Positions 7,269 through 13,865 of a stretch of 19,687 nucleotides of DNA are shown piece by piece; position 1 is the first letter of the stretch; every line of letters starts with the position of its first letter. The stretch is from Candidatus Luteimonas excrementigallinarum (GTDB lineage: Bacteria; Pseudomonadota; Gammaproteobacteria; Xanthomonadales; Xanthomonadaceae): the NCBI GenBank assembly GCA_019115725.1, contig DXCY01000237.1, forward strand, positions 1-19,687. The letters run 5' to 3'. The notes under the pieces were generated by a model. That model saw only the letters and a program-made list of their open reading frames with translations, was not told where the DNA came from and ran no database searches. Both the position numbers and the translations under genes were made by a program.

Positions 7269-8429
7269 TCAATGTGGGGTCGTGGCGTCCTGGTCCAGCA
7301 GGACCAAGTCGTCGCGGCGGATGACGGTGCTGCCGTTGTGGAAGCCGAGCACGTCCTCGATTTCCTGGCTGTGGCAGCCGGCGATGCGCTGCAGGTCGCT
7401 GGCGTGGTACTGGACCAGGCCGCGGCCGATGCGGCGACCGGTCCGGCTCACCAGATCAACCACTGCGCGGCTGCTGAAGTCGCCTTCAACGCCGGTTACG
7501 CCGCCGGGCAGCAGCGAGGCGCCGCATTCGGACAGCGCGTGGCAGGCGCCGTCGTCGATCTGCACGCGGTTGAGGCTGGCCGGCTGGTGACGCAGCCACA
7601 GCTTGCGGGCAAGCAGGCGCGGACCGTGCGCGGGGATCAGGGTGCCGAGCAGCTGGTCATTGGCCAGCGCGTCCAGGGCTCGCGCATCGTGACCGCAGAA
7701 CAGGGCGGTATCCATACCGGCAGCAGCGGCCTTGCTTGCCGCCTCCAGCTTGGTTGCCATGCCGCCAGTGCCGAGCGCACCGGCGCCGCCGGCCGTCATG
7801 GCCATCACCTCCGGGGTGATCGCCTTCACCAGCGGCAGCGGAACCGCGTCGGGATCGCGCACCGGGTGGCCGGTGTACAGACCGGGGATATCCGTGGCGA
7901 TCATCAGTACGTCCGCATCGACCAGGGTGGCGACGGCCGCGGCCAGGTTGTCGTTGTCGCCAAGCTTGAGCTCGTCGATGGCGACGGTGTCGTTCTCGTT
8001 GATGATTGGCAGCGCACCGCTGTGCAGCAGTTCCTGCAGGGTTGCCTGGGCGTTGAGGTAGCGGCGGCGATTGCGCAGGTCGTCGTGACTGAGCAGCACC
8101 TGGGCAACGGGCTGCTTTACCAGGTCCTGCCACAGGGCCAGCATCGGAGTCTGGCCGAGCGAGGCAAGCGCCTGGCGCTGGACCAGACTGCCGCCGCGCT
8201 TCGCCACCAGGCCGCGACCGGCAGCCACCGCACCCGAAGACACCAGCAGTACCTCGCGTCCCTGGTCGCGGAAACGCGCCACCAGCGCAGCCAGTGCGGC
8301 GGCGTTGTGCCGGCCGAGATTGCCGCGGCCGTCGGTCAGCAGGCTGCTGCCGATCTTGATCACCGCGCGTCGCCACGGTGGCAGCGGCTGGGATGGGAAT
8401 GGATGGGGTTGGGGGTTGTCTTCTTGCAT
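7269..8429 (-). CDS. proB: Glutamate 5-kinase
   Basis: First enzyme of proline synthesis: phosphorylates L-glutamate to gamma-glutamyl phosphate and is normally feedback-inhibited by proline. The 386 residues comprise an amino-acid-kinase domain (about 20-275) and a C-terminal PUA domain (about 295-375). Visible motifs are VIKIGSSLL at the ATP site (Lys25), LVSSGAVAAG, PIINENDTVA (141-150) for glutamate binding and GTGGMATK (220-227). It starts at the ATG at 8429. An AGGAGG (8442-8447) lies upstream at a rather long 12-base spacing. The first 18 residues hold seven prolines, which is odd for the enzyme that makes proline. Upstream on the same strand is a terminator-like hairpin, so attenuation is possible. 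It is operonic with proA. Confidence 0.95.
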   Translation of the reverse strand: MQEDNPQPHPFPSQPLPPWRRAVIKIGSSLLTDGRGNLGRHNAAALAALVARFRDQGREVLLVSSGAVAAGRGLVAKRGGSLVQRQALASLGQTPMLALWQDLVKQPVAQVLLSHDDLRNRRRYLNAQATLQELLHSGALPIINENDTVAIDELKLGDNDNLAAAVATLVDADVLMIATDIPGLYTGHPVRDPDAVPLPLVKAITPEVMAMTAGGAGALGTGGMATKLEAASKAAAAGMDTALFCGHDARALDALANDQLLGTLIPAHGPRLLARKLWLRHQPASLNRVQIDDGACHALSECGASLLPGGVTGVEGDFSSRAVVDLVSRTGRRIGRGLVQYHASDLQRIAGCHSQEIEDVLGFHNGSTVIRRDDLVLLDQDATTPH

Positions 8430-8493
8430 GGGGCGGAAGTTCCTCCTGGTTTTATTCGGGGGTCCTGATTGCCGGCGGGACATATCGTCCCCG

Positions 8494-8512
8494 GCGGCGC
8501 GCAAAGCGCCGC
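8494..8512 (-). repeat. GC-rich hairpin in the proB leader
   Basis: GCGGCGC and GCGCCGC flank a five-base loop GCAAA, giving a perfect 7-bp stem 65 bases before the proB start. It lies downstream of the terminator-like hairpin on the proB transcript. No T-run follows, so it is not an intrinsic terminator by itself. Confidence 0.4.
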
Positions 8513-8555
8513 GCAAGCCCGGGAAGGGCGCTCGGACACGCGGAAAACGCGCACG

Positions 8556-8579
8556 AAAAAAGGACCGGCAAGGGGTCCT
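8556..8579 (-). terminator. Intrinsic-terminator-like hairpin upstream of proB
   Basis: Read on the minus strand, AGGACC, a seven-base loop and GGTCCT form a 6-bp stem whose last base begins a run of six U (the A-run at 8556-8561 on the plus strand). It lies 126 bases before the proB ATG and points toward proB. It may be an attenuator of proBA or the end of a short upstream transcript. The stem is short, so efficiency is uncertain. Confidence 0.5.
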
Positions 8580-8693
8580 GGGTACGCAAACGATCAGGGA
8601 AGATCACAAGCGCAGTGCGGCGCGAGAGCTGGCTCGATCGCGCGCCTGGTTGTGGGGTCCGACAGCTGCCGCAGCGAAGGGAAAACGTGTGGG

Positions 8694-8705
8694 CAGTTCG
8701 AACTG
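8694..8705. repeat. Perfect 12-bp palindrome
   Basis: CAGTTCGAACTG is a perfect palindrome about 40 bp upstream of the tRNA-Gly -35 element and upstream of the proB leader. Its position fits a dimeric regulator site, but I do not recognise the regulator. It does not resemble an ArgR box. Confidence 0.4.
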
Positions 8706-8742
8706 AACGCCGGCGAGTTTAACAGAAAGCGCCTTCACACGC

Positions 8743-8772
8743 TTGGCAAACAGCGCCCGCGCACCCTAGACT
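8743..8772 (+). promoter_or_regulatory. Promoter of the tRNA-Gly gene
   Basis: TTGGCA (8743-8748, five of six to TTGACA) and TAGACT (8767-8772, four of six to TATAAT) are 18 bp apart. The -10 ends 11 bp before the mature 5' end of the tRNA, so transcription would start about five bases upstream of it. The short leader is typical for tRNA genes. Confidence 0.6.
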
Positions 8773-8783
8773 GCTGGCCTCAT

Positions 8784-8857
8784 GCGGGTGTAGCTCAATG
8801 GTAGAGCAGAAGCTTCCCAAGCTTAAGACGAGGGTTCGATTCCCTTCACCCGCTCCA
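8784..8857 (+). tRNA. tRNA-Gly (anticodon CCC)
   Basis: A complete 74-base cloverleaf including the encoded CCA. The acceptor arms GCGGGTG and CACCCGC pair fully. The D arm is GCTC...GAGC, the anticodon loop TTCCCAA gives anticodon CCC with T33 before it, and the T arm AGGGTTCGATTCCCT is canonical. The discriminator base is U, as expected for bacterial tRNA-Gly. It reads GGG glycine codons. In the anticodon stem the outermost pair (27-43) is a G-A mismatch and the other four pairs are intact. It is followed after 21 bases by a protein gene on the same strand with no evident terminator between, so the two may share a transcript. Confidence 0.96.
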
Positions 8858-8867
8858 GCGTTGCCGC

Positions 8868-8871
8868 GGAG
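8868..8871 (+). promoter_or_regulatory. Ribosome binding site supporting a TTG start
   Basis: GGAG lies seven bases before the TTG at 8879. An in-frame TGA at 8873 rules out any earlier start, and the next ATGs at 8894 and 8900 have no comparable site. It lies only 11 bases after the tRNA CCA. Confidence 0.55.
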
Positions 8872-8878
8872 ATGAAAG

Positions 8879-9283
8879 TTGGGTTCGATCCTGATGCCGA
8901 TGTCGATCGGGGAGCTGCTGGACAAGATCACCATCCTGGAGATCAAGTCCGAGCGCATCACCGATGAGGAAAAGCGCGGCAACGTGCTGGTGGAGCTGCA
9001 GGGCCTGACCGCAATCTGGGAAGGCCTGCGCGACCGCCACCCGGGGGTCGAGGCGCTCAAGCAGCAGCTGAAGGCGGCCAACGAGGCGATGTGGGACGTG
9101 CAGGACGGCCTGCGTGACCGCGAGGCGGCGAAGAACTTCGATGAGGAGTTCGTCCGCCTGGCCTGCGCGGTGGGGCGCGAGAACGGCATCCGGGTCGGGA
9201 TCAAGAACAACATCAACCGGCTGGTCGGCTCGGCTTTCATCGACGAGAAGGAATACCAGGCCGACGCCGCTCCCGGCACCTGA
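8879..9283 (+). CDS. DUF6165-like small protein of unknown function
   Basis: A 134-residue soluble protein with no signal peptide or membrane segment, mostly charged helix. The N-terminal block MSIGELLDKITILEIKSERI, followed by EEKRGNVLVELQGL and near the end GIKNNINRLVGSAFIDEKEYQ, resembles the family I know as DUF6165, which has no assigned biochemical function. Regular heptad-like leucines at residues 8-60 suggest a helical hairpin or coiled coil. The TTG start at 8879 is preferred because it is the only start with a Shine-Dalgarno and keeps the conserved block about seven residues from the N-terminus. ATG at 8894 or 8900 is the alternative. It directly follows tRNA-Gly. I cannot infer a function from that position. 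Confidence 0.75.
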   Translation: MGSILMPMSIGELLDKITILEIKSERITDEEKRGNVLVELQGLTAIWEGLRDRHPGVEALKQQLKAANEAMWDVQDGLRDREAAKNFDEEFVRLACAVGRENGIRVGIKNNINRLVGSAFIDEKEYQADAAPGT

Positions 9284-9388
9284 GCCTGCCCCGAACCCGT
9301 TGGGCCGGGCGCCCTGCCGGCGGCGGAAGATTGCCGATTGTGCAGTGCATCAGGTACCGTGCCCGGATCGCATTGCCGCTGCCGCGCC

Positions 9389-10762
9389 TTGACCATCTCC
9401 ACCAGCTCGACCTCACGTCTCGCGCGCTTCCGGGCGGCGCTGTCGGCATCGCCGCCGCTGTGGTGGGCGCTGCTGTATTTCTTCTGCCTGCTGTGCGGCT
9501 ATTACGTGCTGCGCCCGGTGCGCGACGCCATGGGCGCATCCAGCGATCCGGCCGCGGTGTTCCCGGCCTGGCTGCTGGAGTGGGCCGCCGGGCGCGACAT
9601 TGCACTGGGCGATTACACCCTGCAGGTGCTGTTCAGCGGCACCTTCATTGCCATGCTGGTGCTGCAGCCGGTGTATGGCGGGCTGGTGGCCAGGTTCCCG
9701 CGGCGGGTGTTCCTGCCGGTGGTGTATCTGGTGTTCATCACCTGCCTGCTGGGGTTCTGGTGGGCGTTTGATACCGGCGCGTCCGGGCGCGGGGCAGTGT
9801 TCTTCATCTTCATCGCGGTGTTCAACCTGTTCGCGGTGATGGTGTTCTGGAGCTTCATGGCTGACGTGTTCGACAACGAGCACGCCAAGCAGGTGTACGG
9901 CTATATCGGTGCCGGCGGCACCATCGGCGCGCTTTCCGGGCCGGCGATCACCCGCCTGCTGGTGGAACAGATCGGCGTGGCCAATCTGCTGCTGGTCTCG
10001 GCGGCGTTCCTGAGTATCTGCCTGCTGTGCATCATCAAGCTGCGGCCCTGGGCCATGCGGCGCGAGGCGGAGCACCAGGAGCAGAGCGGCGAGCAGGCCA
10101 TGGGCGGCTCGGTCTGGGCGGGCCTGGTGCGGGTGTGGAACGATCCGCTGCTGCGCGCGCTGGCGATGCTGATGTTCTTCGGCGTGGGGATCGGCACGCT
10201 GCTCTACAACGAGCAGGCGGCGATCGTGCGGCAGTATTTCCCGACTGCCGAAGGTGCCACCCGCTACTACTCCACGCTGGACTGGGCGGTGAACGGGCTG
10301 ACCATCCTGATCCAGCTGTTCGCCACCCGCTGGCTGCTGCGCCGCTACGGCGTGGCGCCACTGCTGCTGCTGCCGGCGATCGCGATCCTGCTCGGCTTCT
10401 GCCTGCTGTCGGCCTCGCCGCTGCCGCTGCTGGTCGCCGCGGTGCAGGTGATGACCCGCGCCAGCGAGTTCTCGCTCAACAAGCCGGCGCGCGAGACGCT
10501 GTACACGCGCATGGACCGTGAGTCCCGTTACAAGGCCAAGGCGGTGATCGATACCGCGATCTACCGCGGTGGCGACGTCACCTTCGTGTGGGTGCACAAG
10601 GCGCTGGCGGCGTTTGGTTCAGGGGTGGTGTTCCTGGCCGGCATCGGCGTGGCGCTGGGCTTCAGCGCCAGTGCCTGGAAGGTGATACGCGAACAGCGGC
10701 GCCTGCCGGAGCAGGCCAGCGAGGCGGTTGCGGAGCCTGCGCAAGCACGCCCGGCATCCTGA
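9389..10762 (+). CDS. MFS permease of the ATP/ADP-exchanger-like type
   Basis: A predicted 457-residue inner-membrane protein with about 11-12 hydrophobic helices between residues 22 and 430. The first helix is followed by CGYYVLRPVRDAMG, the conserved Arg-Pro-Val-Arg segment I associate with the MFS branch related to nucleotide (NTP/NDP) exchangers. A central GYIGAGGTIGALSGP loop follows. Substrate is unknown; a nucleotide-like anion is only a family-based guess. The start is uncertain. TTG at 9389 gives a plausible N-terminus (TISTSSTSRLARFR). TTG at 9338 would add a Cys-rich, unmembrane-like stretch but has a GGAAG-like site upstream. No clear promoter is seen in the 105 bp after the DUF6165-like gene. 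The stop is 3 bp from the convergent hotdog gene. Confidence 0.85.
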   Translation: MTISTSSTSRLARFRAALSASPPLWWALLYFFCLLCGYYVLRPVRDAMGASSDPAAVFPAWLLEWAAGRDIALGDYTLQVLFSGTFIAMLVLQPVYGGLVARFPRRVFLPVVYLVFITCLLGFWWAFDTGASGRGAVFFIFIAVFNLFAVMVFWSFMADVFDNEHAKQVYGYIGAGGTIGALSGPAITRLLVEQIGVANLLLVSAAFLSICLLCIIKLRPWAMRREAEHQEQSGEQAMGGSVWAGLVRVWNDPLLRALAMLMFFGVGIGTLLYNEQAAIVRQYFPTAEGATRYYSTLDWAVNGLTILIQLFATRWLLRRYGVAPLLLLPAIAILLGFCLLSASPLPLLVAAVQVMTRASEFSLNKPARETLYTRMDRESRYKAKAVIDTAIYRGGDVTFVWVHKALAAFGSGVVFLAGIGVALGFSASAWKVIREQRRLPEQASEAVAEPAQARPAS

Positions 10763-10765
10763 CCC

Positions 10766-11236
10766 TCACGTTCGCCGCGGCGAGATCCACATGTCGATGC
10801 GCGCGCGCATGACTGCTTCGTTCTGCGGATTGGTGATCTCTACATCCACCGGCAGCGCGTAGCCGGCGTCCGATACGTGCGGGGCGGATGCCGGCGTGGC
10901 CTCGGCGCGCATGGTGCCTGCGGCCTTCTTCAGATACTCCACCTGCATCCCGCGCGGGATCCAGCGCATCCCTTCAGGCACGGCGGCCTCGGTGGTCAGG
11001 CCGCCGATGAACTCGGCCAGGTTGCACAGCGCGATCGCGTGCACGGTTCCCAGGTGGTTGGTCACCCGGCGCCGGTGCGCGATGGTGGCGACCCCGCGGG
11101 CCGGGGCAAGGGAAACGATGCGCGGACTGATACCGGCGAAGTAGGGTGCCTTGCGGCACACCAGCCAGGAAAACAGCCGCCGCCCGAGCGGCTTGCGCTC
11201 GAGGCGGCGATACAGTGAGAGCACCCGGCTGGCCAT
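10766..11236 (-). CDS. Hotdog-fold protein (DUF4442 / PaaI-like thioesterase)
   Basis: A 156-residue single-domain protein matching the hotdog group annotated DUF4442, related to acyl-CoA thioesterases. The recognisable core is the NHLGTVHAIALCNLAEFIGGL helix, where Asn-His-x-Gly-x-x-His and the Glu of the hot-dog sausage helix would line the active site, followed by MQVEYLKKAAGTMRAEA and an ending with DVEITNPQNEAVMRARIDMWI. Substrate is not known. The start at 11236 is 14 bp after the fadE stop on the same strand, with only a weak GAGG site. The pair probably forms an operon, so a role in handling acyl-CoA during beta-oxidation is a reasonable inference. Confidence 0.82.
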   Translation of the reverse strand: MASRVLSLYRRLERKPLGRRLFSWLVCRKAPYFAGISPRIVSLAPARGVATIAHRRRVTNHLGTVHAIALCNLAEFIGGLTTEAAVPEGMRWIPRGMQVEYLKKAAGTMRAEATPASAPHVSDAGYALPVDVEITNPQNEAVMRARIDMWISPRRT

Positions 11237-11250
11237 GGGCGGAGCAGGCC

Positions 11251-13713
11251 TCAGGCGGCCCGGTCGGCTGCAGCCGCGTGATAGCCGGCCGAGCGCAGGT
11301 CCTCGGCGTCGAAGTCGTCGACGCTGATCGCGTCCAGGGTCAGCTCGCGAAGCTCTTCCAGCTGGGCGCGCTCTTCGGCGGTGATCCAGCCCTCGCGCAC
11401 GCCTTCCTCCAGCTGCGAGGCGAAGTCCAGGGCCTGGATATCGCTGTTCTTCAGCGCCTTCATCAGCTTGCGCTCCACCGGCTCGGCGGCGATCGCCTTG
11501 GCCAGGTAGCTGTCAATGCGCCCGCCCGGGTTGTTGGGGCCCGGGGTCAGGAACACGCCCTTGGCCAGGCGCTCACGGGCGGCGTTGGGCGACATCAGCA
11601 GCGCGGCCACGCGATGGCTCAGGCGATCACCCGGCGGCACAGCGCGGCGGCCCAGCGGGAACACCAGCGCCCACATCAGCCAGCCCACCGGGCGGATCGG
11701 GAAGTTGCGCAGCGCGGCGGACAGCGAGGTTTCGATCCGGTGCACGCTGTCGTGGAAGGCCCAGGCCAGCAGCGGCTGTTCCGCTTCCGGCGCGCCTTCG
11801 TCGTGGTAGCGCTTGAGCATGGCGCTGGTCATGTACAGGTGGCTGAGCACATCGCCCAGGCGCCCGGACAGCGACTCCTTGAACTTCAGCTTGCCGCCGA
11901 GCATCAGCATCGACACGTCGGCCATCAGCGCCAGGTTGGCCGAATAGCGGTCCAGCTTGCGGAAGTAGCGGCGGGTGTAATCGTCGCCCGGCGCGGCGCC
12001 GATCTTCGCCCCGGTGATGCCGAACCAGAACGAGCGCACCGCGTTGGAGATGGCGAAGCCCATGTGGCCGAACAGGTTGCGGTCGAAATCGCGCAGCCCG
12101 GCCGCGTGGTCCGGATCCTGCGCCGCCTTCATTTCCTTCATCACCCACGGATGGCACAGGATTGCGCCCTGGCCGAAGATCAGCAGGCTGCGGGTCATGA
12201 TGTTGGCGCCTTCCACGGTGATCGCGATCGGCGAAGCCTGCCAGGCGCGGCCACCAAGGTTGCGCGGCCCGAGGATGATGCCCTTGCCGCCGACGATATC
12301 CATGAAGTCGCTGGCCGACTGGCGGCCCATTTCGGTGCAGTGGTACTTGGCGATGGCCGACGGCACCGACGGCACGTCACCGCGGTCCACCGCGGCCGCC
12401 GTCGCCTGCGACAGCGCGCTGGCCGCATAGGCCCGTCCGCCGATCCGCGACAGCGCCTCTTCCACGCCCTCGAAGCGCCCGATCGACAGCCCGAACTGCT
12501 TGCGGATGCGCGCATAGGCGCCCGCCACCACGGCCGCGAACTTGACCCCGCCGCTGGCGGTGGAGGGCAGGGTGATGGAACGGCCCACGGCCAGGCACTC
12601 GTTGAGCATGTTCCAGCCCAGGCCGGCCTGTTCCACGCCGCCGATCAGCTGGCTGAGCGGGATGAACACGTCCTTGCCGCGCACCGGGCCGTTCTGGAAT
12701 GGCGAGTTGAGCGGGAAGTGGCGGCGTCCGGCGTCCACGCCCGGGGTATCGCGAGGCATCAGCGCCAGGGTGATGCCGATGTCGCGGGTGTCGCCGATCA
12801 ACCCGTCCGGATCGTACATGCGGAACGCCAGCCCGATCAGGGTCGAGACCGGGGCCAGGGTGATGTAGCGCTTGTCGAAGGTCAGCCGGACGCCCAGTAC
12901 CTGGCCGCCGTTCCACTCGCCCTTGCAGACGATGCCGTAGTCCGGAATGGAGGTCGCGTCGGAGCCGGCGAACGGGCCGGTCAGCGCGAAGCAGGGCACT
13001 TCCTCGCCCACCGCCAGGCGCGGGAGGTAGTACTCCTTCTGCTCCTGGGTGCCGTAGTGCATCAGCAGTTCGCCCGGGCCGAGCGAGTTGGGCACGCCCA
13101 CGGTGGAGCTGACCACGCTGGAGGCGGTAGCCAGCTTCTGGATCACCTTGTGATGGGCAAGCGCCGAGAAGCCCAGGCCGCCATATTCCTTCGGGATGAT
13201 CATGCCGAAGAAGCGGTTCTTCTTGATGAACTCCCACATCTCCGGCGGCAGGTCGGCGTGGACGTGGTTGATCTGCCACTCGTCCACCATCCGGCAGAGC
13301 TCTTCCACCGGGCCGTCCAGAAACGCCTGCTCGTCGGCGGTGAGCTCGGGCTTCGGGTAGTTGAGCAGCGTGTTCCAGTCAGGGTCACCGGTGAACAGCT
13401 CGCCTTCAAAGCCGACCGAGCCGGTTTCCAGCGCGATCCGCTCGGTCTGCGAGAGCGGCGGCAGCACTTTGCGGAAGAACTTCAGCAGCGGGGTGGTGAT
13501 CAGCGCCTTGCGGATCGGGCCAATCAGCAGCAGCGCGGCCACCAGGGCCAGCAGCGCTGCGGCCACCACGGTGGCGCCGACAGGTGCGCCCAGCAGCCAG
13601 CAGGCCACCAGGCCGGTGGCGCCCAGGGCAATCCACGTGGCCAGGCGCAGGCGGTGGTAGGCAGCAAAGGCGCCAGTGAGGATCAGGACGAGGAACGGAA
13701 TTGCAACGCTCAT
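11251..13713 (-). CDS. fadE: Membrane-anchored acyl-CoA dehydrogenase FadE
   Basis: Catalyses the first, FAD-dependent step of fatty-acid beta-oxidation, acyl-CoA to trans-2-enoyl-CoA. At 820 residues it matches the large FadE type (about 815 in E. coli), not the 380-residue soluble enzymes. Residues 3-66 form two or three hydrophobic segments anchoring it in the inner membrane. The acyl-CoA dehydrogenase N-domain follows (about 120-240), the middle domain begins at CFALTGPFAGSDATS (241-255), and the C-domain contains AITVEGANIMTRSLL. The remainder, from about 520, is the DUF1974-type C-terminal extension. The ATG at 13713 has GGAG (13720-13723) at 6 bases. A longer in-frame extension to 14082 runs through the promoter and is not real. 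It is followed by a hotdog gene and divergent from a TetR regulator. Confidence 0.95.
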   Translation of the reverse strand: MSVAIPFLVLILTGAFAAYHRLRLATWIALGATGLVACWLLGAPVGATVVAAALLALVAALLLIGPIRKALITTPLLKFFRKVLPPLSQTERIALETGSVGFEGELFTGDPDWNTLLNYPKPELTADEQAFLDGPVEELCRMVDEWQINHVHADLPPEMWEFIKKNRFFGMIIPKEYGGLGFSALAHHKVIQKLATASSVVSSTVGVPNSLGPGELLMHYGTQEQKEYYLPRLAVGEEVPCFALTGPFAGSDATSIPDYGIVCKGEWNGGQVLGVRLTFDKRYITLAPVSTLIGLAFRMYDPDGLIGDTRDIGITLALMPRDTPGVDAGRRHFPLNSPFQNGPVRGKDVFIPLSQLIGGVEQAGLGWNMLNECLAVGRSITLPSTASGGVKFAAVVAGAYARIRKQFGLSIGRFEGVEEALSRIGGRAYAASALSQATAAAVDRGDVPSVPSAIAKYHCTEMGRQSASDFMDIVGGKGIILGPRNLGGRAWQASPIAITVEGANIMTRSLLIFGQGAILCHPWVMKEMKAAQDPDHAAGLRDFDRNLFGHMGFAISNAVRSFWFGITGAKIGAAPGDDYTRRYFRKLDRYSANLALMADVSMLMLGGKLKFKESLSGRLGDVLSHLYMTSAMLKRYHDEGAPEAEQPLLAWAFHDSVHRIETSLSAALRNFPIRPVGWLMWALVFPLGRRAVPPGDRLSHRVAALLMSPNAARERLAKGVFLTPGPNNPGGRIDSYLAKAIAAEPVERKLMKALKNSDIQALDFASQLEEGVREGWITAEERAQLEELRELTLDAISVDDFDAEDLRSAGYHAAAADRAA

Positions 13714-13765
13714 TACGGGCTCCCGGGGAGGGCGTGCCGGGCGGGGTGCCTGCGCGCCTACATGA

Positions 13766-13783
13766 CCATACGCCCCAGTATGG
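13766..13783. promoter_or_regulatory. Candidate TetR operator over the fadE -10
   Basis: CCATAC and GTATGG form a perfect 6-bp inverted repeat with a 6-base spacer (GCCCCA), 18 bp in all. It covers the fadE -10 and reaches to within a few bases of the predicted start of transcription, where a bound repressor would block RNA polymerase. The half-site recurs in the neighbouring tetR promoter with the same spacing. Confidence 0.6.
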
Positions 13784-13805
13784 GAAGGGCGCCGGGCGCT
13801 GTCAA
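13777..13805 (-). promoter_or_regulatory. fadE promoter
   Basis: On the minus strand an exact TTGACA (13800-13805) and CATACT (13777-13782, four of six to TATAAT) are separated by 17 bp. Transcription should begin near 13770, giving a leader of about 57 bases. This is the best -35/-10 pair I found in the window. The -10 lies inside the 18-bp inverted repeat described separately. Confidence 0.7.
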
Positions 13806-13830
13806 TCACGCCGTGGCGGCCGGGGCGGGA

Positions 13831-13859
13831 ATGACGAGACGGCGCCGTATGGATACACT
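13831..13859 (+). promoter_or_regulatory. tetR promoter with leaderless spacing
   Basis: ATGACG (13831-13836, four of six to TTGACA) and TACACT (13854-13859, four of six to TATAAT) are 17 bp apart. Six bases after the -10 comes the ATG at 13866, so transcription is expected to start on the start codon. No Shine-Dalgarno precedes the ATG. Confidence 0.5.
13835..13852. promoter_or_regulatory. Second candidate operator, in the tetR promoter
   Basis: CGAGAC-GGCGCC-GTATGG has the same 6-6-6 layout as the fadE operator. The right half-site is identical and the left matches four of six bases. It sits between the -35 and -10 of the tetR promoter, suggesting autoregulation with weaker affinity. A small overlapping repeat GTAT-GG-ATAC (13847-13856) is also present. 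Confidence 0.45.
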
Positions 13860-13865
13860 GCGCGC

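Larger units (their letters stand above)
8430..8783. other. Gene-free 354-bp region between proB and tRNA-Gly
   Basis: No convincing coding sequence is seen on either strand. Going rightward it holds the proB ribosome site (8442-8447), a 7-bp-stem GC hairpin (8494-8512), a minus-strand terminator-like hairpin with an A/T run (8556-8579), a 12-bp perfect palindrome (8694-8705) and the tRNA promoter (8743-8772). A minus-strand frame starting with GTG near 8605 stays open to just before the proB ribosome site but lacks a start signal and codon bias. The elements suggest a structured proB leader or a small RNA upstream of proB. Confidence 0.6.

Noticed and set aside
8434..8606. Minus-strand GTG-started small frame ending just before the proB ribosome site, as a proB leader peptide
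   Set aside because: It has no Shine-Dalgarno, lacks a run of proline codons at the terminator stem, and runs through both hairpins. Kept only as part of the leader description.
8872..8980. ATG at 8872 as the start of the gene after tRNA-Gly
   Set aside because: It is in a different frame from the conserved protein and stops after a few dozen codons with no recognisable content.
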